Positions 34,510-42,479 of a stretch of DNA of 64,000 nucleotides are shown here, piece after piece. Source of the stretch: Arthrobacter sp. 9V (GTDB lineage: Bacteria; Actinomycetota; Actinomycetes; Actinomycetales; Micrococcaceae); contig NZ_LR732912.1 of assembly GCF_902506065.1 (NCBI RefSeq), forward strand, positions 1,937,983 through 2,001,982, read 5' to 3'. Position numbers and translations under genes: made by a program. The stretch's first letter is position 1, and each line of letters begins with the position of its first letter. The notes below the pieces were generated by a model. That model had not been told where the DNA came from. It did no database searches and worked only from the letters and a program-made list of their open reading frames with translations.

Positions 34510-34862
34510 TCGCCTCGCCCCGCGACTTGGTACATGGCGCGGACACTGGCTCCGATGGACTGGTACGCGCGCAGCTCCGATTCCAGAGCCTTGGCCAGCC
34601 GGTCGGCGTAGCGGTAGGCAGCGTCGGCTACGTCCCGGGCGCCCCGGGTCTCAGCTGTTGCGAGGTCGGCGGCGTAGCGCTTCTCATGAGCCGCGCCCTT
34701 GTGCTCCATGTAGGCCGCTGCGTAGGCCAGATCATGATTCCGGTCAGCGGTCGTGAAGGTGATGTATCGGTCATTGCAAACGCTGGCGGACTTGGCGATC
34801 CGCTCACTGATCTCACGGATGCGTTGCTCGATGGCAACGGGGTTCAGTACGTCGTTACTCAT
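34506..34862 (-). CDS. Hypothetical helical phage protein (118 aa)
   Basis: Highly helical, rich in Ala/Arg/Glu (ADLATAETRGARDVADAAYRYADRLAKAL). ATG overlaps the previous stop. No family recognised; lies between recombination and HNH genes. Confidence 0.6.
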   Translation of the reverse strand: MSNDVLNPVAIEQRIREISERIAKSASVCNDRYITFTTADRNHDLAYAAAYMEHKGAAHEKRYAADLATAETRGARDVADAAYRYADRLAKALESELRAYQSIGASVRAMYQVAGRGE

Positions 34863-35419
34863 GGTCGCCCGCCGATTTGTGGCAAGTTCGGGTCAAGCTG
34901 CAGCGGGATCCCGCCGTCACGCCACGCCTGGACGAGGGACAAGCCCTTGTCCTTGGCCGTGTAGGTGATGGTGAACTTCGTGGGGTCGCCCGGCAGGCGG
35001 TGTTCGATGCCTTCCACCAGCTCGCCCTCATCGGTCACGAAGGAATCGCCTGCCAGCTTGCAGTCAGCGGCGATGTGCTCCACGGCGGACGGCCTAACCC
35101 GCACCTCGGTCCAGCCCTCAACGGGCGGGTGCTCCACGGTCTCGATGAGGTCCGGGCGATACTCGCGGCACCAGTCCAGGAGCGCACCGTGATCCGTGAC
35201 CACAGACTCGGCTTTGGCCTCGGTCAGGGTGATCTGGGCAACCTTGTCGCCATCCGGGTTGAACACGCTGAAGGACTTGTTACCGGTTTCCTTGTACTGG
35301 GCAACGAGGTCCTTCAGGGCAGCCTCGCGGCCGATCTTGTTGGCATCCACGATCACGGAGGTCATCGCGTTCATGACCGCCGTGCGCAGGGTCTTCTCTT
35401 TGAAAGTCAGCTCAGGCAT
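34859..35419 (-). CDS. Hypothetical phage protein (186 aa)
   Basis: Starts MPELTFKEKTLRTAVMNAMT, then a mixed alpha/beta body (YKETGNKSFSVFNPDGDKVA). It is coupled by an 8-base overlap to the ERF gene upstream. Proteins here often assist single-strand annealing, but no motif shows this. Confidence 0.62.
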   Translation of the reverse strand: MPELTFKEKTLRTAVMNAMTSVIVDANKIGREAALKDLVAQYKETGNKSFSVFNPDGDKVAQITLTEAKAESVVTDHGALLDWCREYRPDLIETVEHPPVEGWTEVRVRPSAVEHIAADCKLAGDSFVTDEGELVEGIEHRLPGDPTKFTITYTAKDKGLSLVQAWRDGGIPLQLDPNLPQIGGRP

Positions 35420-36020
35420 TGGCGAGTACCCCTTCGATGGGTGTTGCTTCTTGGATGGAGGCCTCTACAGCGCCCATGTAGTGATCAGGGGCTCCGGCGT
35501 GCTTGGCCGTGTGCCGTAGGGCGGTCAGGCGCTCCAGATTGCCCTTGGCGTTTACCAAGGCGGCAGCCCAGTCGGTTCCTTGCTGCTGCGGCTGCGGGCG
35601 CTGAGCCCGCTCATAGGTGTCGGCGTCCGGGTCGGAGTCATCCGTGGGCAGAGTGAAGACCTGCAGCAGGCAGGTTCGATACGCCACTGACATAGCTTTG
35701 GCTGTCGCTTTGTCGCCCAGGTCGAACGATTCAGCCGGGACCTGAGCCACGAACTGGTCACCCTCAGGCCCGATGAACGTGTAGTCCACGATCAGCACTG
35801 GTGCCGTGGCTACCTTCCCTCCAGACAGCTGCTTGGAAGCGTCACGATGCTCCACCTTGGACGGGAACACCATCACGCCGTGCTTAGACATGGCAGCCGA
35901 GACGGCGTTGACCACTGCATCCACGCCACGGAAGTTGAAGTTCTGCTGCGTGTTGCGGCCATCCTTACGGACGGCACCGACGTCCTCGCGAACCTTGACG
36001 ATTGCTTCGTGAACCTTCAC
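35412..36020 (-). CDS. ERF-family single-strand annealing recombinase
   Basis: 202 residues. GTG start with AGGGAG upstream. The ERF core is clear: NFRGVDAVVNAVSAAMSKHG, then DYTFIGPEGDQFVAQVPAES and GDKATAKAMSVAYRTCLLQV. It anneals complementary strands in phage recombination and genome circularisation, with SSB and RusA in the same operon. Confidence 0.9.
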   Translation of the reverse strand: MKVHEAIVKVREDVGAVRKDGRNTQQNFNFRGVDAVVNAVSAAMSKHGVMVFPSKVEHRDASKQLSGGKVATAPVLIVDYTFIGPEGDQFVAQVPAESFDLGDKATAKAMSVAYRTCLLQVFTLPTDDSDPDADTYERAQRPQPQQQGTDWAAALVNAKGNLERLTALRHTAKHAGAPDHYMGAVEASIQEATPIEGVLANA

Positions 36021-36202
36021 AGCTCTCCCTTCCGCCAGGCATCGGCGTCGTCAGTTGCGCGCTGATCCTTAGCGTCCGCAACCGCGTCATGGTCGATGCC
36101 CTCGGATTGCTCGAGGAGCCGGTCATGGTTACGTGCCGGGATGATGGCGAGACCGGCGAAGATCGCCCCGACAAACACCACGAGGAACGGGCCGTTCAGC
36201 AT
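36017..36202 (-). CDS. Small membrane protein (61 aa)
   Basis: One N-terminal membrane helix (about 4-24, GPFLVVFVGAIFAGLAIIPA) and an acidic/basic tail. Stop overlaps the ERF start; start overlaps the next small gene's stop. Unknown function. Confidence 0.55.
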   Translation of the reverse strand: MLNGPFLVVFVGAIFAGLAIIPARNHDRLLEQSEGIDHDAVADAKDQRATDDADAWRKGEL

Positions 36203-36366
36203 GGGTCACCTGCCCACCCGAGGGCCGTCGAGACAGCGAGGTCAAATGAACCAGGTAAAGAGGTTTGCGCCTTGCCTGTCGCGGGGTTGATTCGGTCGGC
36301 AAACCAGCTGACGCCCGACCGAACAACGCGCGGCTTCACGGTCAGCGACTGGTCCCGGAGTCTCAC
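36196..36366 (-). CDS. Small phage protein (56 aa)
   Basis: GTG at 36366 overlaps the previous stop (GTGA) and the TGA at 36196-36198 overlaps the following ATG. It reads VRLRDQSLTVKPRVVRSGVS...PCstop, a basic protein with Trp/Asp motifs (SWFADRINP). Supported by tight coupling on both sides; no family known. Confidence 0.6.
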   Translation of the reverse strand: MRLRDQSLTVKPRVVRSGVSWFADRINPATGKAQTSLPGSFDLAVSTALGWAGDPC

Positions 36367-36506
36367 GTGGTCACCAACCGGCCGAAGGTGCGGCGGATAA
36401 CCTGCGCCTGGGTTGAACTAAGCGGGGGATACCCGGCCTGCTTGATGCTGGCAGCCGCCCGATTCACGAGCTCCTGCTCCTTTGGGGTGAATGGGCACGT
36501 CTTCAT
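36363..36506 (-). CDS. Small basic phage protein (47 aa)
   Basis: ATG at 36506 overlaps the antirepressor stop (ATGA) and its TGA overlaps the next GTG. Sequence MKTCPFTPKEQELVNRAAAS... suggests a short helix-turn-helix-like helical protein. Coupling on both sides supports it. Confidence 0.55.
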   Translation of the reverse strand: MKTCPFTPKEQELVNRAAASIKQAGYPPLSSTQAQVIRRTFGRLVTT

Positions 36507-37321
36507 GCTGTGAGTTCCTTCGTGCTGGCGGTGTACAGGCGGGTGATGGCCGAAGCCCCGGCTGGGGTGATCTTGAGGGTGTGCATGACCTCGCCCCCAC
36601 GGAACCGGGGAGCCTCATGGTTGAGCACGGGCTGGAAATAGGCCTTCTTCTCCGCGTAGGCGGAGTACCGATTGCGCTTGACCTTCCGGCCATGGGTGTT
36701 AGACCAGCGCTCATCTGACTGGCAGTACATCCACTTCTTCGCAGTCAGGTATTGGCGTAGCTCCTGCTCTCCGACGTCGAGGCTCGCTGCTACGGTGCGG
36801 AAGCTCAGCAGGTCATGCTCGGCAACAAACTGGTCTACGTAGGTGACTTTCGGGGCCGCTGCTTCGAGCTGCTGGGCTTGCGCGTGTAATTGGAAGTCCT
36901 TCTCCGCCATCGTTGCCTGCGCTTCGAGGAGCGCTGCTGCGAGGAGCTCCTTACCAGTCAGGGCCGGTGCCGTTCCATAACTTCCTGTCTTGCGAAGCGT
37001 CGGCAAGACTTCGTGTGTTACCCAGCGCTGGAAGGACTTTATTTGTTCTTGCATGGATGAACTAGCCACATATCCGGCCTGGCGCTGCATGATGACTGTG
37101 TACAGGCCAGGCTCGGAGATAACGGTCGCCTCTTGTGCGCCCCCTGGGGTGCTCACCATCTGCGCCCCCTTGTCATCACGGTCAATGACGCGGCTCATAT
37201 CGCTGGCTTTGCGGTATCCCAAGACGGATGAAACGTCAGATGCGACAAACCATGGTTCCCCGTCAACCATCAAGGTCCGGACATGTTGGCCGTTGAAGTC
37301 GAAATTCCTCACGGCGGTCAT
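36503..37321 (-). CDS. Phage antirepressor (Bro-N and KilA-C domains)
   Basis: 272 residues from ATG at 37321 (a frame extension to 37369 is not used). Bro-N (about 5-105: HVRTLMVDGEPWFVASDVSS ... VISEPGLYTVIMQRQ) and KilA-C (about 165-265: VTYVDQFVAEHDLLSFRTVA ... TPAGASAITRLY). These proteins counter the CI-type repressor or promote lytic growth. It heads the early operon after the Cro-like gene. Confidence 0.9.
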   Translation of the reverse strand: MTAVRNFDFNGQHVRTLMVDGEPWFVASDVSSVLGYRKASDMSRVIDRDDKGAQMVSTPGGAQEATVISEPGLYTVIMQRQAGYVASSSMQEQIKSFQRWVTHEVLPTLRKTGSYGTAPALTGKELLAAALLEAQATMAEKDFQLHAQAQQLEAAAPKVTYVDQFVAEHDLLSFRTVAASLDVGEQELRQYLTAKKWMYCQSDERWSNTHGRKVKRNRYSAYAEKKAYFQPVLNHEAPRFRGGEVMHTLKITPAGASAITRLYTASTKELTA

Positions 37322-37451
37322 GCGGCCACCGCCAGAACGATTCCATCGGGGACTGCTTGCGTGGAGCACAGGCGGTCGGCTCCGGTCACGGGGCCGCTAG
37401 GAGGGGTTGGTCGGCTGCGTATAGTTGCCATTGAGATTTGCTTTCTTGTCG

Positions 37452-37487
37452 AGGTCCTCTCCTGGTGCATCAGGAGGGGACCTTTTT
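37452..37487 (+). terminator. Hairpin with T-run on the plus strand in the early region
   Basis: AGGTCCTCTCCTG (37452-37464) pairs with CAGGAGGGGACCT (37471-37483) with one G-U pair, followed by TTTTT on the plus strand. It lies between two minus-strand genes, so as drawn it would end an antisense transcript. In the minus direction no U-tract follows, though the hairpin may still attenuate. Confidence 0.55.
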
Positions 37488-37762
37488 CATATCTGAATCA
37501 GTGCTCTGCGACGGGTGGAGCCTGCCGCGTTTGTCATTCGATGCGCGCGAGAGTCCTCTTTTCGGATGAAGAGTTCGTCCAGGTCCCGTTTGAGCCACTT
37601 GCAGATTTGGGCCGCCAGGTCTTCCGAGCACTGCTTCATGGTGCCGGTCTCCAGTGCGGAAATTGCGGCCTGACTGCACTGGCAAAGGATGGCCAGCTGG
37701 CGCTGATTGAACCCCTCGCGTATGCGTCGCTCTTTCAGCTTTTCGCGGTTGATGGGTTGCAT
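37487..37762 (-). CDS. Cro-like XRE regulator
   Basis: 91 residues from ATG at 37762 with GGGAGG 5 bases upstream. A second start at 37843 is also well spaced (GAGGAG) and would add 27 residues. XRE helix-turn-helix at about 12-50 (REGFNQRQLAILCQCSQAAI). As first gene on the lytic side, facing the CI-like gene, it fits the Cro role. Confidence 0.8.
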   Translation of the reverse strand: MQPINREKLKERRIREGFNQRQLAILCQCSQAAISALETGTMKQCSEDLAAQICKWLKRDLDELFIRKEDSRAHRMTNAAGSTRRRALIQI

Positions 37763-37834
37763 GTACACCTCCCCTCTGAGTCGCTGTTTTGGTCGACGGT
37801 AGGCGCTGGGCGCCGGCCTTACTGTTCCCTGTCG

Positions 37835-37989
37835 CAAGTACATGTCTACTCCTCTGATTTGATTTTGACAAGTAGAGCTTGCCTCAATTCTCACCCACTT
37901 GTCAACACGCCGCCGCCGGATGCACTGGGGGATAAGGAGAGTAGGCGGTTTACTTGTATCTGAATCTCATACCCAGACTTCAACAAGTA
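37835..37989. promoter_or_regulatory. Divergent immunity operator with ACAAGTA half-sites
   Basis: Between the Cro-like and CI-like genes the sequence ACAAGTA recurs in both directions: 37868-37874, 37983-37989, inverted TACTTGT at 37951-37957, near-copies at 37835-37841 and 37896-37902. TTGACAAGT (37865-37873) and ACTTGTCAA (37897-37905) form a perfect 9-base inverted repeat. TTGACA in both orientations could be promoter -35 boxes. The repressor probably binds these sites. Confidence 0.65.
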
Positions 37990-38014
37990 GTACAACTGCC
38001 GCAAGGATTGAGCC

Positions 38015-38614
38015 ATGGAAAGCACTGAACTCTCGCTGCGTCAGATCGCCCAGATGGCCTCTGACAACAACGGAGGCGCTAAGGGCCGTGAACTGGACCG
38101 GATCGCTAAGAGCAAGGGCCTGACGCTCTCCTACACGACAGTCAACAAGATCATCGCCGGCACCTACACTTCCCGCCCAGGCATCAAGACAGTTGAAGCC
38201 CTGGCGACGCTCGCAGGGGTGCCAGCGGCCGAAGCGTACAAAGCCGCAGGCATCGAAGCTCCCCAAGCATCGCTTGCGGAACAACTGCCGCCGGACGCGG
38301 ACACTCTGACGCCAGACCAGCGTCGCGTAGTGATCGACCTGACCCGTGTGTTCATCAAGCAGAACCGGCTGGTTCACGAACTACGGCAGGAGGTGGTGGG
38401 CAATGCAGATCATCCCGCCCCCATGAATCGAGCAGGGGAGAGCCCTGCGAAACGACACCTCAAGCCTGTGGAAGTTGAGGACGGCACCGTGCCGCTCCCG
38501 GACAACTGGCAAGACATGGCGGCCTACAAGGGTCCAACCAGCCACCGCGACCGTGAACGCCAGTGGTCTGAACGCGGCGAAGAATCACAGGAAGCTGAGA
38601 ATGGCAACGAATAG
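38015..38614 (+). CDS. CI-like immunity repressor
   Basis: 199 residues; AAGGA before ATG. N-terminal DNA-binding helix-turn-helix (about 15-60: GRELDRIAKSKGLTLSYTTV-NKIIAGTYT) similar to repressors of actinophages. A helical middle (about 90-125) is followed by a disordered acidic C-terminus. There is no LexA-type cleavage domain, so induction probably depends on the ImmA-like protease or antirepressor. Confidence 0.78.
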   Translation: MESTELSLRQIAQMASDNNGGAKGRELDRIAKSKGLTLSYTTVNKIIAGTYTSRPGIKTVEALATLAGVPAAEAYKAAGIEAPQASLAEQLPPDADTLTPDQRRVVIDLTRVFIKQNRLVHELRQEVVGNADHPAPMNRAGESPAKRHLKPVEVEDGTVPLPDNWQDMAAYKGPTSHRDRERQWSERGEESQEAENGNE

Positions 38615-38647
38615 GGGAGAGGGAACTCTATTTAGGACTTCAACAAT

Positions 38648-39676
38648 ATGACTAATGGTTGGCCGGACGGGTGGGGTGATCCGCCACCACCTGTAGAGTG
38701 GTTCTCCGCTCAGAATGAGGACTGGCTAGCGCCGCCGGCACCCGCCCCGCTTCCGAGTCGAACGCCGCTCTGGGCTTACATCGACGAGACCGGCGACCGG
38801 GGAAGCGTGACAGTGGCCAATTCCAGCCCCATCTATGGGATGGCCTGCGTCCTGGTCGATCAACCCGCCGCCAGTCGGCTGCAAGCCGCTGTTGCTCGCC
38901 TCCGCAAAGACTTCGGCGTCCCGGACGATCGGGACATGTCATGGAAAAAGGACCTCAAAAGCCACTCGCGTCGAAAGCATGCGGCGGCAGTCCTCGGGGC
39001 AGTCCCTGGCGTGACAGTCCTGTTTGTCTACTACCGCAAGGACCGCATCACTCAAGGCACCTACCATACGGATCAGCAGCGTGCCTACGACTACCTTGCC
39101 CACAAGATGCACAAGGCCATTCTTTGGGCCACCCAATTCAGCGGGTACTTCAGCGTGGCTATACGCTTCGGGCACGTACGTCACCACGACCACAACAAGA
39201 CCAAGACTTACCTTGAGGGACATCGAGACACCAAAGCCGCCCAAGCCCTCGTTCAGAGGGAGCTGAAGTGGGTGGCCTCCAAGGACCACAGTGAGTCTCA
39301 GGCCGCAGACCTTTACGGTGGCTTCCTCAAATCTGCTATCTGGGAAGACGAATACGGCTCATTCGAGGGAAGCTACATAAAAACGATTTGGCACCAGATT
39401 CGACAAGCACACCTGTGCGGCAATTCGTACAGCCCGCACTGCGCCATCCCCTTGGGCATCATGTCCATGCCGGAGAGCTACCTGGTCACACAGCACGACT
39501 GGTTTCCGTGTGGTGCCTGCAAACACAAAAAAATAACACCCTTGGTGCCTCTGGGAGCGGATCCACTTAAGGAGAGAGGTGGCAGCACCTCGCGCGTTTT
39601 TCCCAGTAGGCGCCAAAGGCGTCATTTCATGTCCAGTATCGCACGGCCGGCAGACAGAAAGCCACACCCAGGTTAG
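38648..39676 (+). CDS. DUF3800 domain protein
   Basis: 342 residues. The DUF3800 signature LWAYIDETGDRG (about 41-52) and HSESQAADLYGG (about 214-225) indicate an RNase H-like fold of unknown substrate. The last ~45 residues are basic and low-complexity. It lies in the lysogeny module between CI and the ImmA-like gene on the plus strand, so is probably made in the lysogen. Possible roles: defence or regulation; unproven. Confidence 0.78.
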   Translation: MTNGWPDGWGDPPPPVEWFSAQNEDWLAPPAPAPLPSRTPLWAYIDETGDRGSVTVANSSPIYGMACVLVDQPAASRLQAAVARLRKDFGVPDDRDMSWKKDLKSHSRRKHAAAVLGAVPGVTVLFVYYRKDRITQGTYHTDQQRAYDYLAHKMHKAILWATQFSGYFSVAIRFGHVRHHDHNKTKTYLEGHRDTKAAQALVQRELKWVASKDHSESQAADLYGGFLKSAIWEDEYGSFEGSYIKTIWHQIRQAHLCGNSYSPHCAIPLGIMSMPESYLVTQHDWFPCGACKHKKITPLVPLGADPLKERGGSTSRVFPSRRQRRHFMSSIARPADRKPHPG

Positions 39677-39756
39677 GTTCTGAAAACGCCTGGCCTTTGC
39701 TTGACGTTACCAGCCATTTTCGCGACATAAATGGGATGCCGGGCACACATTAAGGT

Positions 39757-40158
39757 GTGTTTCATCCCTGGGAAACTCTTCAGACTCTAGCCAATGTGAC
39801 GCTTTCGTGGATAGTCATGCCCGACGGCGCCCCTGGCCGCACCAACGGCCGTGACATGATCTGGTTGGACCGAGCCCTCAACCAGGTCGAGCGCCGCTGC
39901 ACGCTCACGCACGAGCTGGTCCACATCGAGCGCGGCCACACAAGCTGCCAACCGACCGCCGTGGAAAAGGCAGTTCGGGTGGAAACGGCCCGGCGCCTAA
40001 TCTGTCTAGACGACCTGGCTAAACAACTCGCCTGGTCCAGATCCCTCACCGAACTCGCGGAGGAACTCTGGGTCACCGAGGGAGTGCTGCTGGACAGGCT
40101 CACGTCCCTTACGTCAGCAGAATGGGCCACCCTCAAGACTGTCGAAACACAGACCTGA
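39757..40158 (+). CDS. ImmA/IrrE-type metalloprotease
   Basis: 133 residues, GTG start with weak site. Zinc protease motif HELVH in CTLTHELVHIERGH (about 49-62), with a downstream Glu as third ligand. Such proteins cleave phage repressors (as ImmA of ICEBs1) upon damage. Its closeness to the repressor gene suggests a role in induction; phages of this group often encode a similar gene. Confidence 0.82.
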   Translation: MFHPWETLQTLANVTLSWIVMPDGAPGRTNGRDMIWLDRALNQVERRCTLTHELVHIERGHTSCQPTAVEKAVRVETARRLICLDDLAKQLAWSRSLTELAEELWVTEGVLLDRLTSLTSAEWATLKTVETQT

Positions 40159-40178
40159 GACTGCCATGCCCCAACAGC

Positions 40179-41555
40179 CTAAGGCAGCCAAGTGATTTCA
40201 ATAAGCGACGGGTCGAAAGTCGAGTGCCCTCGTCCTGCCCGGAGGATCCGCACTTTCATCATGGAGCGTACAACCTCGCGCTGTTCCATGAGTTCAAGGC
40301 CATCCCACCCGGCGACGATGCATTCCGCATCAAGGGTGGCGGTTTTTGGTTTTGAGGCTGACGCGAGGGCCTGCCGTTTGGACTGCAGCTGATTAAGGAT
40401 GGAGGTTTCCACGCGTGCAAGACCCTGGGGTGTGAGGGACCCATCGGCGGCCTGCTGGTAGAAGCCGTTCAAGCGTGCCTCCAAGGCACTGATCTCATCA
40501 AGCATGGGAGAAGTATCTTCGCCAGCGACGGCAGCGGCCGTGTCCATCACTGACTTCTCTTGGAGCTTTTGCAGCAAGACGTGAGCAACGTAAGCGTCCG
40601 TCTTCTCAACGTTCCTCGACGCGCAGTAATTGACCCGGCACTGGTACTGGTCTTTGCCACGGGTGTGCCGCCGAACCATCGAACCATCGCAGACGCCGCA
40701 GGTCGCTATGCCGGTGAGTAGTTGCGCCGGTGCGCTGCCTCGCTGCTTGGACCTCGACGGGTCACCAAGAATGCCCTGTAACGCGTGGAACGTCTCACGA
40801 TCGATCACGGGCTCCCAAGCGGCATCGCCAATGATCTTCCCTTGATAGACCCGGTATCCAGCGAGAGTAGGTGACTTTAGAAGTTCCGTAAGCCTGGCCG
40901 GCGCCCAAGCTTGAGTCTGGCTCATGAGGCCGCGGGATTTGAGATCTTGAGCGATCTTTCGCATGGACTCACCAGCGAGCACGCGCTTTGCTGCCTCACG
41001 AACAACAGGCGCCTCTTCGGGGTGCGGGTACTGCCTGATCAGCACGCCTGTGCTGTTGTCGTACTCGCGGGCATAGCCGTAGGGGATCTTTCCATGCGGC
41101 TTGCCAGTCGCTGCGGTCTGGCGCATCGCTCGCATGATTCGCTCACGGGTCTGGTCTGACTCTCGCTCACTAATGAGTGCGTCCAGGCCTGTGCTGAACG
41201 CGTCATCTGGGCGGGTGAGATCGTAGAGCTTGCCCGAGTAGGACCATTGAACGCCAGCGGCTCGGCACACCGCCCGGAGCGCTACGTACACTTCAAGGTC
41301 ACGCGTTGCTCTTGACGCTTCCCACGTCACTACAACGTCGAACTTCTTCGCTGCAATATCGACCATGAGCTGATCGAAGTGAGGACGATTCTTCTTGGCG
41401 AATCGGGATGCGGAGCGATCGTTGTCCGTGTAAATGGCGGAGGCTTGCCATCCTCGGCGCTCCACCTCGGCCCGGCACTCCTGCTCTTGGGACGTTACGG
41501 AGCGTGCATTTGCAGTACGGTCAACAGACACGCGAGTGTAGATGGCAGCCTTCAC
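40179..41555 (-). CDS. int: Large serine integrase
   Basis: 458 residues, GTG start. Catalytic domain: IYTRVSVDR (Ser10), ATWEASRATRDL-like arginines. Recombinase domain GKIPYGYARE (about 155-165), zinc ribbon CGVCDGSM ... CRVNYC (about 287-311), then coiled coil (about 345-400). It catalyses attP x attB recombination without host factors and needs a directionality factor to excise. The start lies 3 bases from the attP arm in attR. Confidence 0.96.
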   Translation of the reverse strand: MKAAIYTRVSVDRTANARSVTSQEQECRAEVERRGWQASAIYTDNDRSASRFAKKNRPHFDQLMVDIAAKKFDVVVTWEASRATRDLEVYVALRAVCRAAGVQWSYSGKLYDLTRPDDAFSTGLDALISERESDQTRERIMRAMRQTAATGKPHGKIPYGYAREYDNSTGVLIRQYPHPEEAPVVREAAKRVLAGESMRKIAQDLKSRGLMSQTQAWAPARLTELLKSPTLAGYRVYQGKIIGDAAWEPVIDRETFHALQGILGDPSRSKQRGSAPAQLLTGIATCGVCDGSMVRRHTRGKDQYQCRVNYCASRNVEKTDAYVAHVLLQKLQEKSVMDTAAAVAGEDTSPMLDEISALEARLNGFYQQAADGSLTPQGLARVETSILNQLQSKRQALASASKPKTATLDAECIVAGWDGLELMEQREVVRSMMKVRILRAGRGHSTFDPSLIEITWLP

Positions 41556-41558
41556 CTG

Positions 41559-41614
41559 ATAACACTAACATTCGGGACTTCACTCATCTGACTGCGGTCA
41601 GCGGCGCTAATTGT
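41559..41614. other. attR: attR, right prophage attachment site
   Basis: The phage half-site starts with ATAACACT (41559-41566), followed by 18 bases to the core CA (41585-41586), then comEC sequence. The mirror half at attL has the same spacing (18 bases then AGTGTTAT). Joined as attP they make a 54-base near-palindrome centred exactly on CA, supporting this core. Confidence 0.82.
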
Positions 41615-42418
41615 AGTTTGGTGCTGGGAGGCTTCATTCTGTTGGCGAGATGCCTCAGGTTGACCCGCCCGCTCGCAGGAGCTTTTGCTGCATGCGGCCT
41701 CATGGCTTTTGTTGTCCTGGCAGGTCCGGATCCGAGCGTTCTACGGGCTGCCGTCATGGGGACCGTAGGGCTGGCCGCATTGGCCGGAGGACTGCGGGGT
41801 CGGTCCCTGACCTTCCTCTGCCTGGCCACCATTATTCTGTTGCTGCTGGATCCGGGTATGGCGGCGAACGTCGGGTTTCTCCTGTCGGTTCTGGCAACTT
41901 TGGGCATAGTACTACTGGCCACCCGCATTGCATCCTGGATTCCTTCCATGGTGCCGCGCTGGCTTGCCGCCGGAGTGGCGGTGCCACTGTCCGCCCAATT
42001 ACTGTGCGGCCCCGTCATCGTGGCCCTCCAACCCCAGTTCACTCCGTACGCGCTGATCGCCAACGTGGTGGCTGGTCCGTTGATAGCACCGATAACGATC
42101 TTCGGAACCATTGCGGTCCCGATTGCCGCCGTTTTTCCGTGGTTGGCGGGGGTCCCTGTCTCTGTAGCCGGCGCCTGCGCGGGAGGGGTGGCAGGCTTAG
42201 CCAGGTTCTTCGCCCATCTGCCGGGGGCGGCCCTGCCGTGGGCAGAGGGACCAGCCGGTATCACGTCCATGGTGGCCTTTTCGATGATGACGGTACTCCT
42301 CGTCTGGGGATCGCTTCATCCGGTGCGGGTGTGGACAGTCATCGTTGGGCTGCATAGGGTCCTGGTGAGGCTCCTCGGTCGGCGGCCTGCGCCTCGGCGA
42401 CGGCAATTCCCCCATTAA
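41587..42418 (+). pseudogene. comEC: ComEC DNA-uptake channel, 3' fragment
   Basis: Continues codon 272 of ComEC. The conserved THLTAVSGANCSLV begins here and is followed by the polytopic channel region (at least seven hydrophobic segments). With the 5' part it totals about 548 residues. No C-terminal metallo-beta-lactamase nuclease domain follows (no HxHxDH), unlike the longer Bacillus-type ComEC. Without the first half it has no start of its own for this protein. Confidence 0.9.
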
Positions 42419-42479
42419 TCTCCGCATCCAGTAGGCTGCGAGGGTACTTGTCAGGCTTGGGAAATGCGCACCTTCAGTC

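Larger units (their letters stand above)
1384..41586. mobile_element. Temperate siphovirus prophage (about 40.2 kb) integrated in comEC
   Basis: The element carries every module of a tailed temperate phage: serine integrase, CI/Cro-like regulators, ImmA-like protease, antirepressor, ERF/SSB/RusA recombination genes, helicase, HNH and terminase, HK97-type portal, protease and capsid, connectors, tail genes with a frameshifted chaperone pair, tape measure, tail fibre and lysis genes. Late and early genes are on the minus strand; the repressor side and part of the left end are on plus. No essential module appears broken, so it could be inducible. No excisionase (recombination directionality factor) could be recognised. 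Confidence 0.95.
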
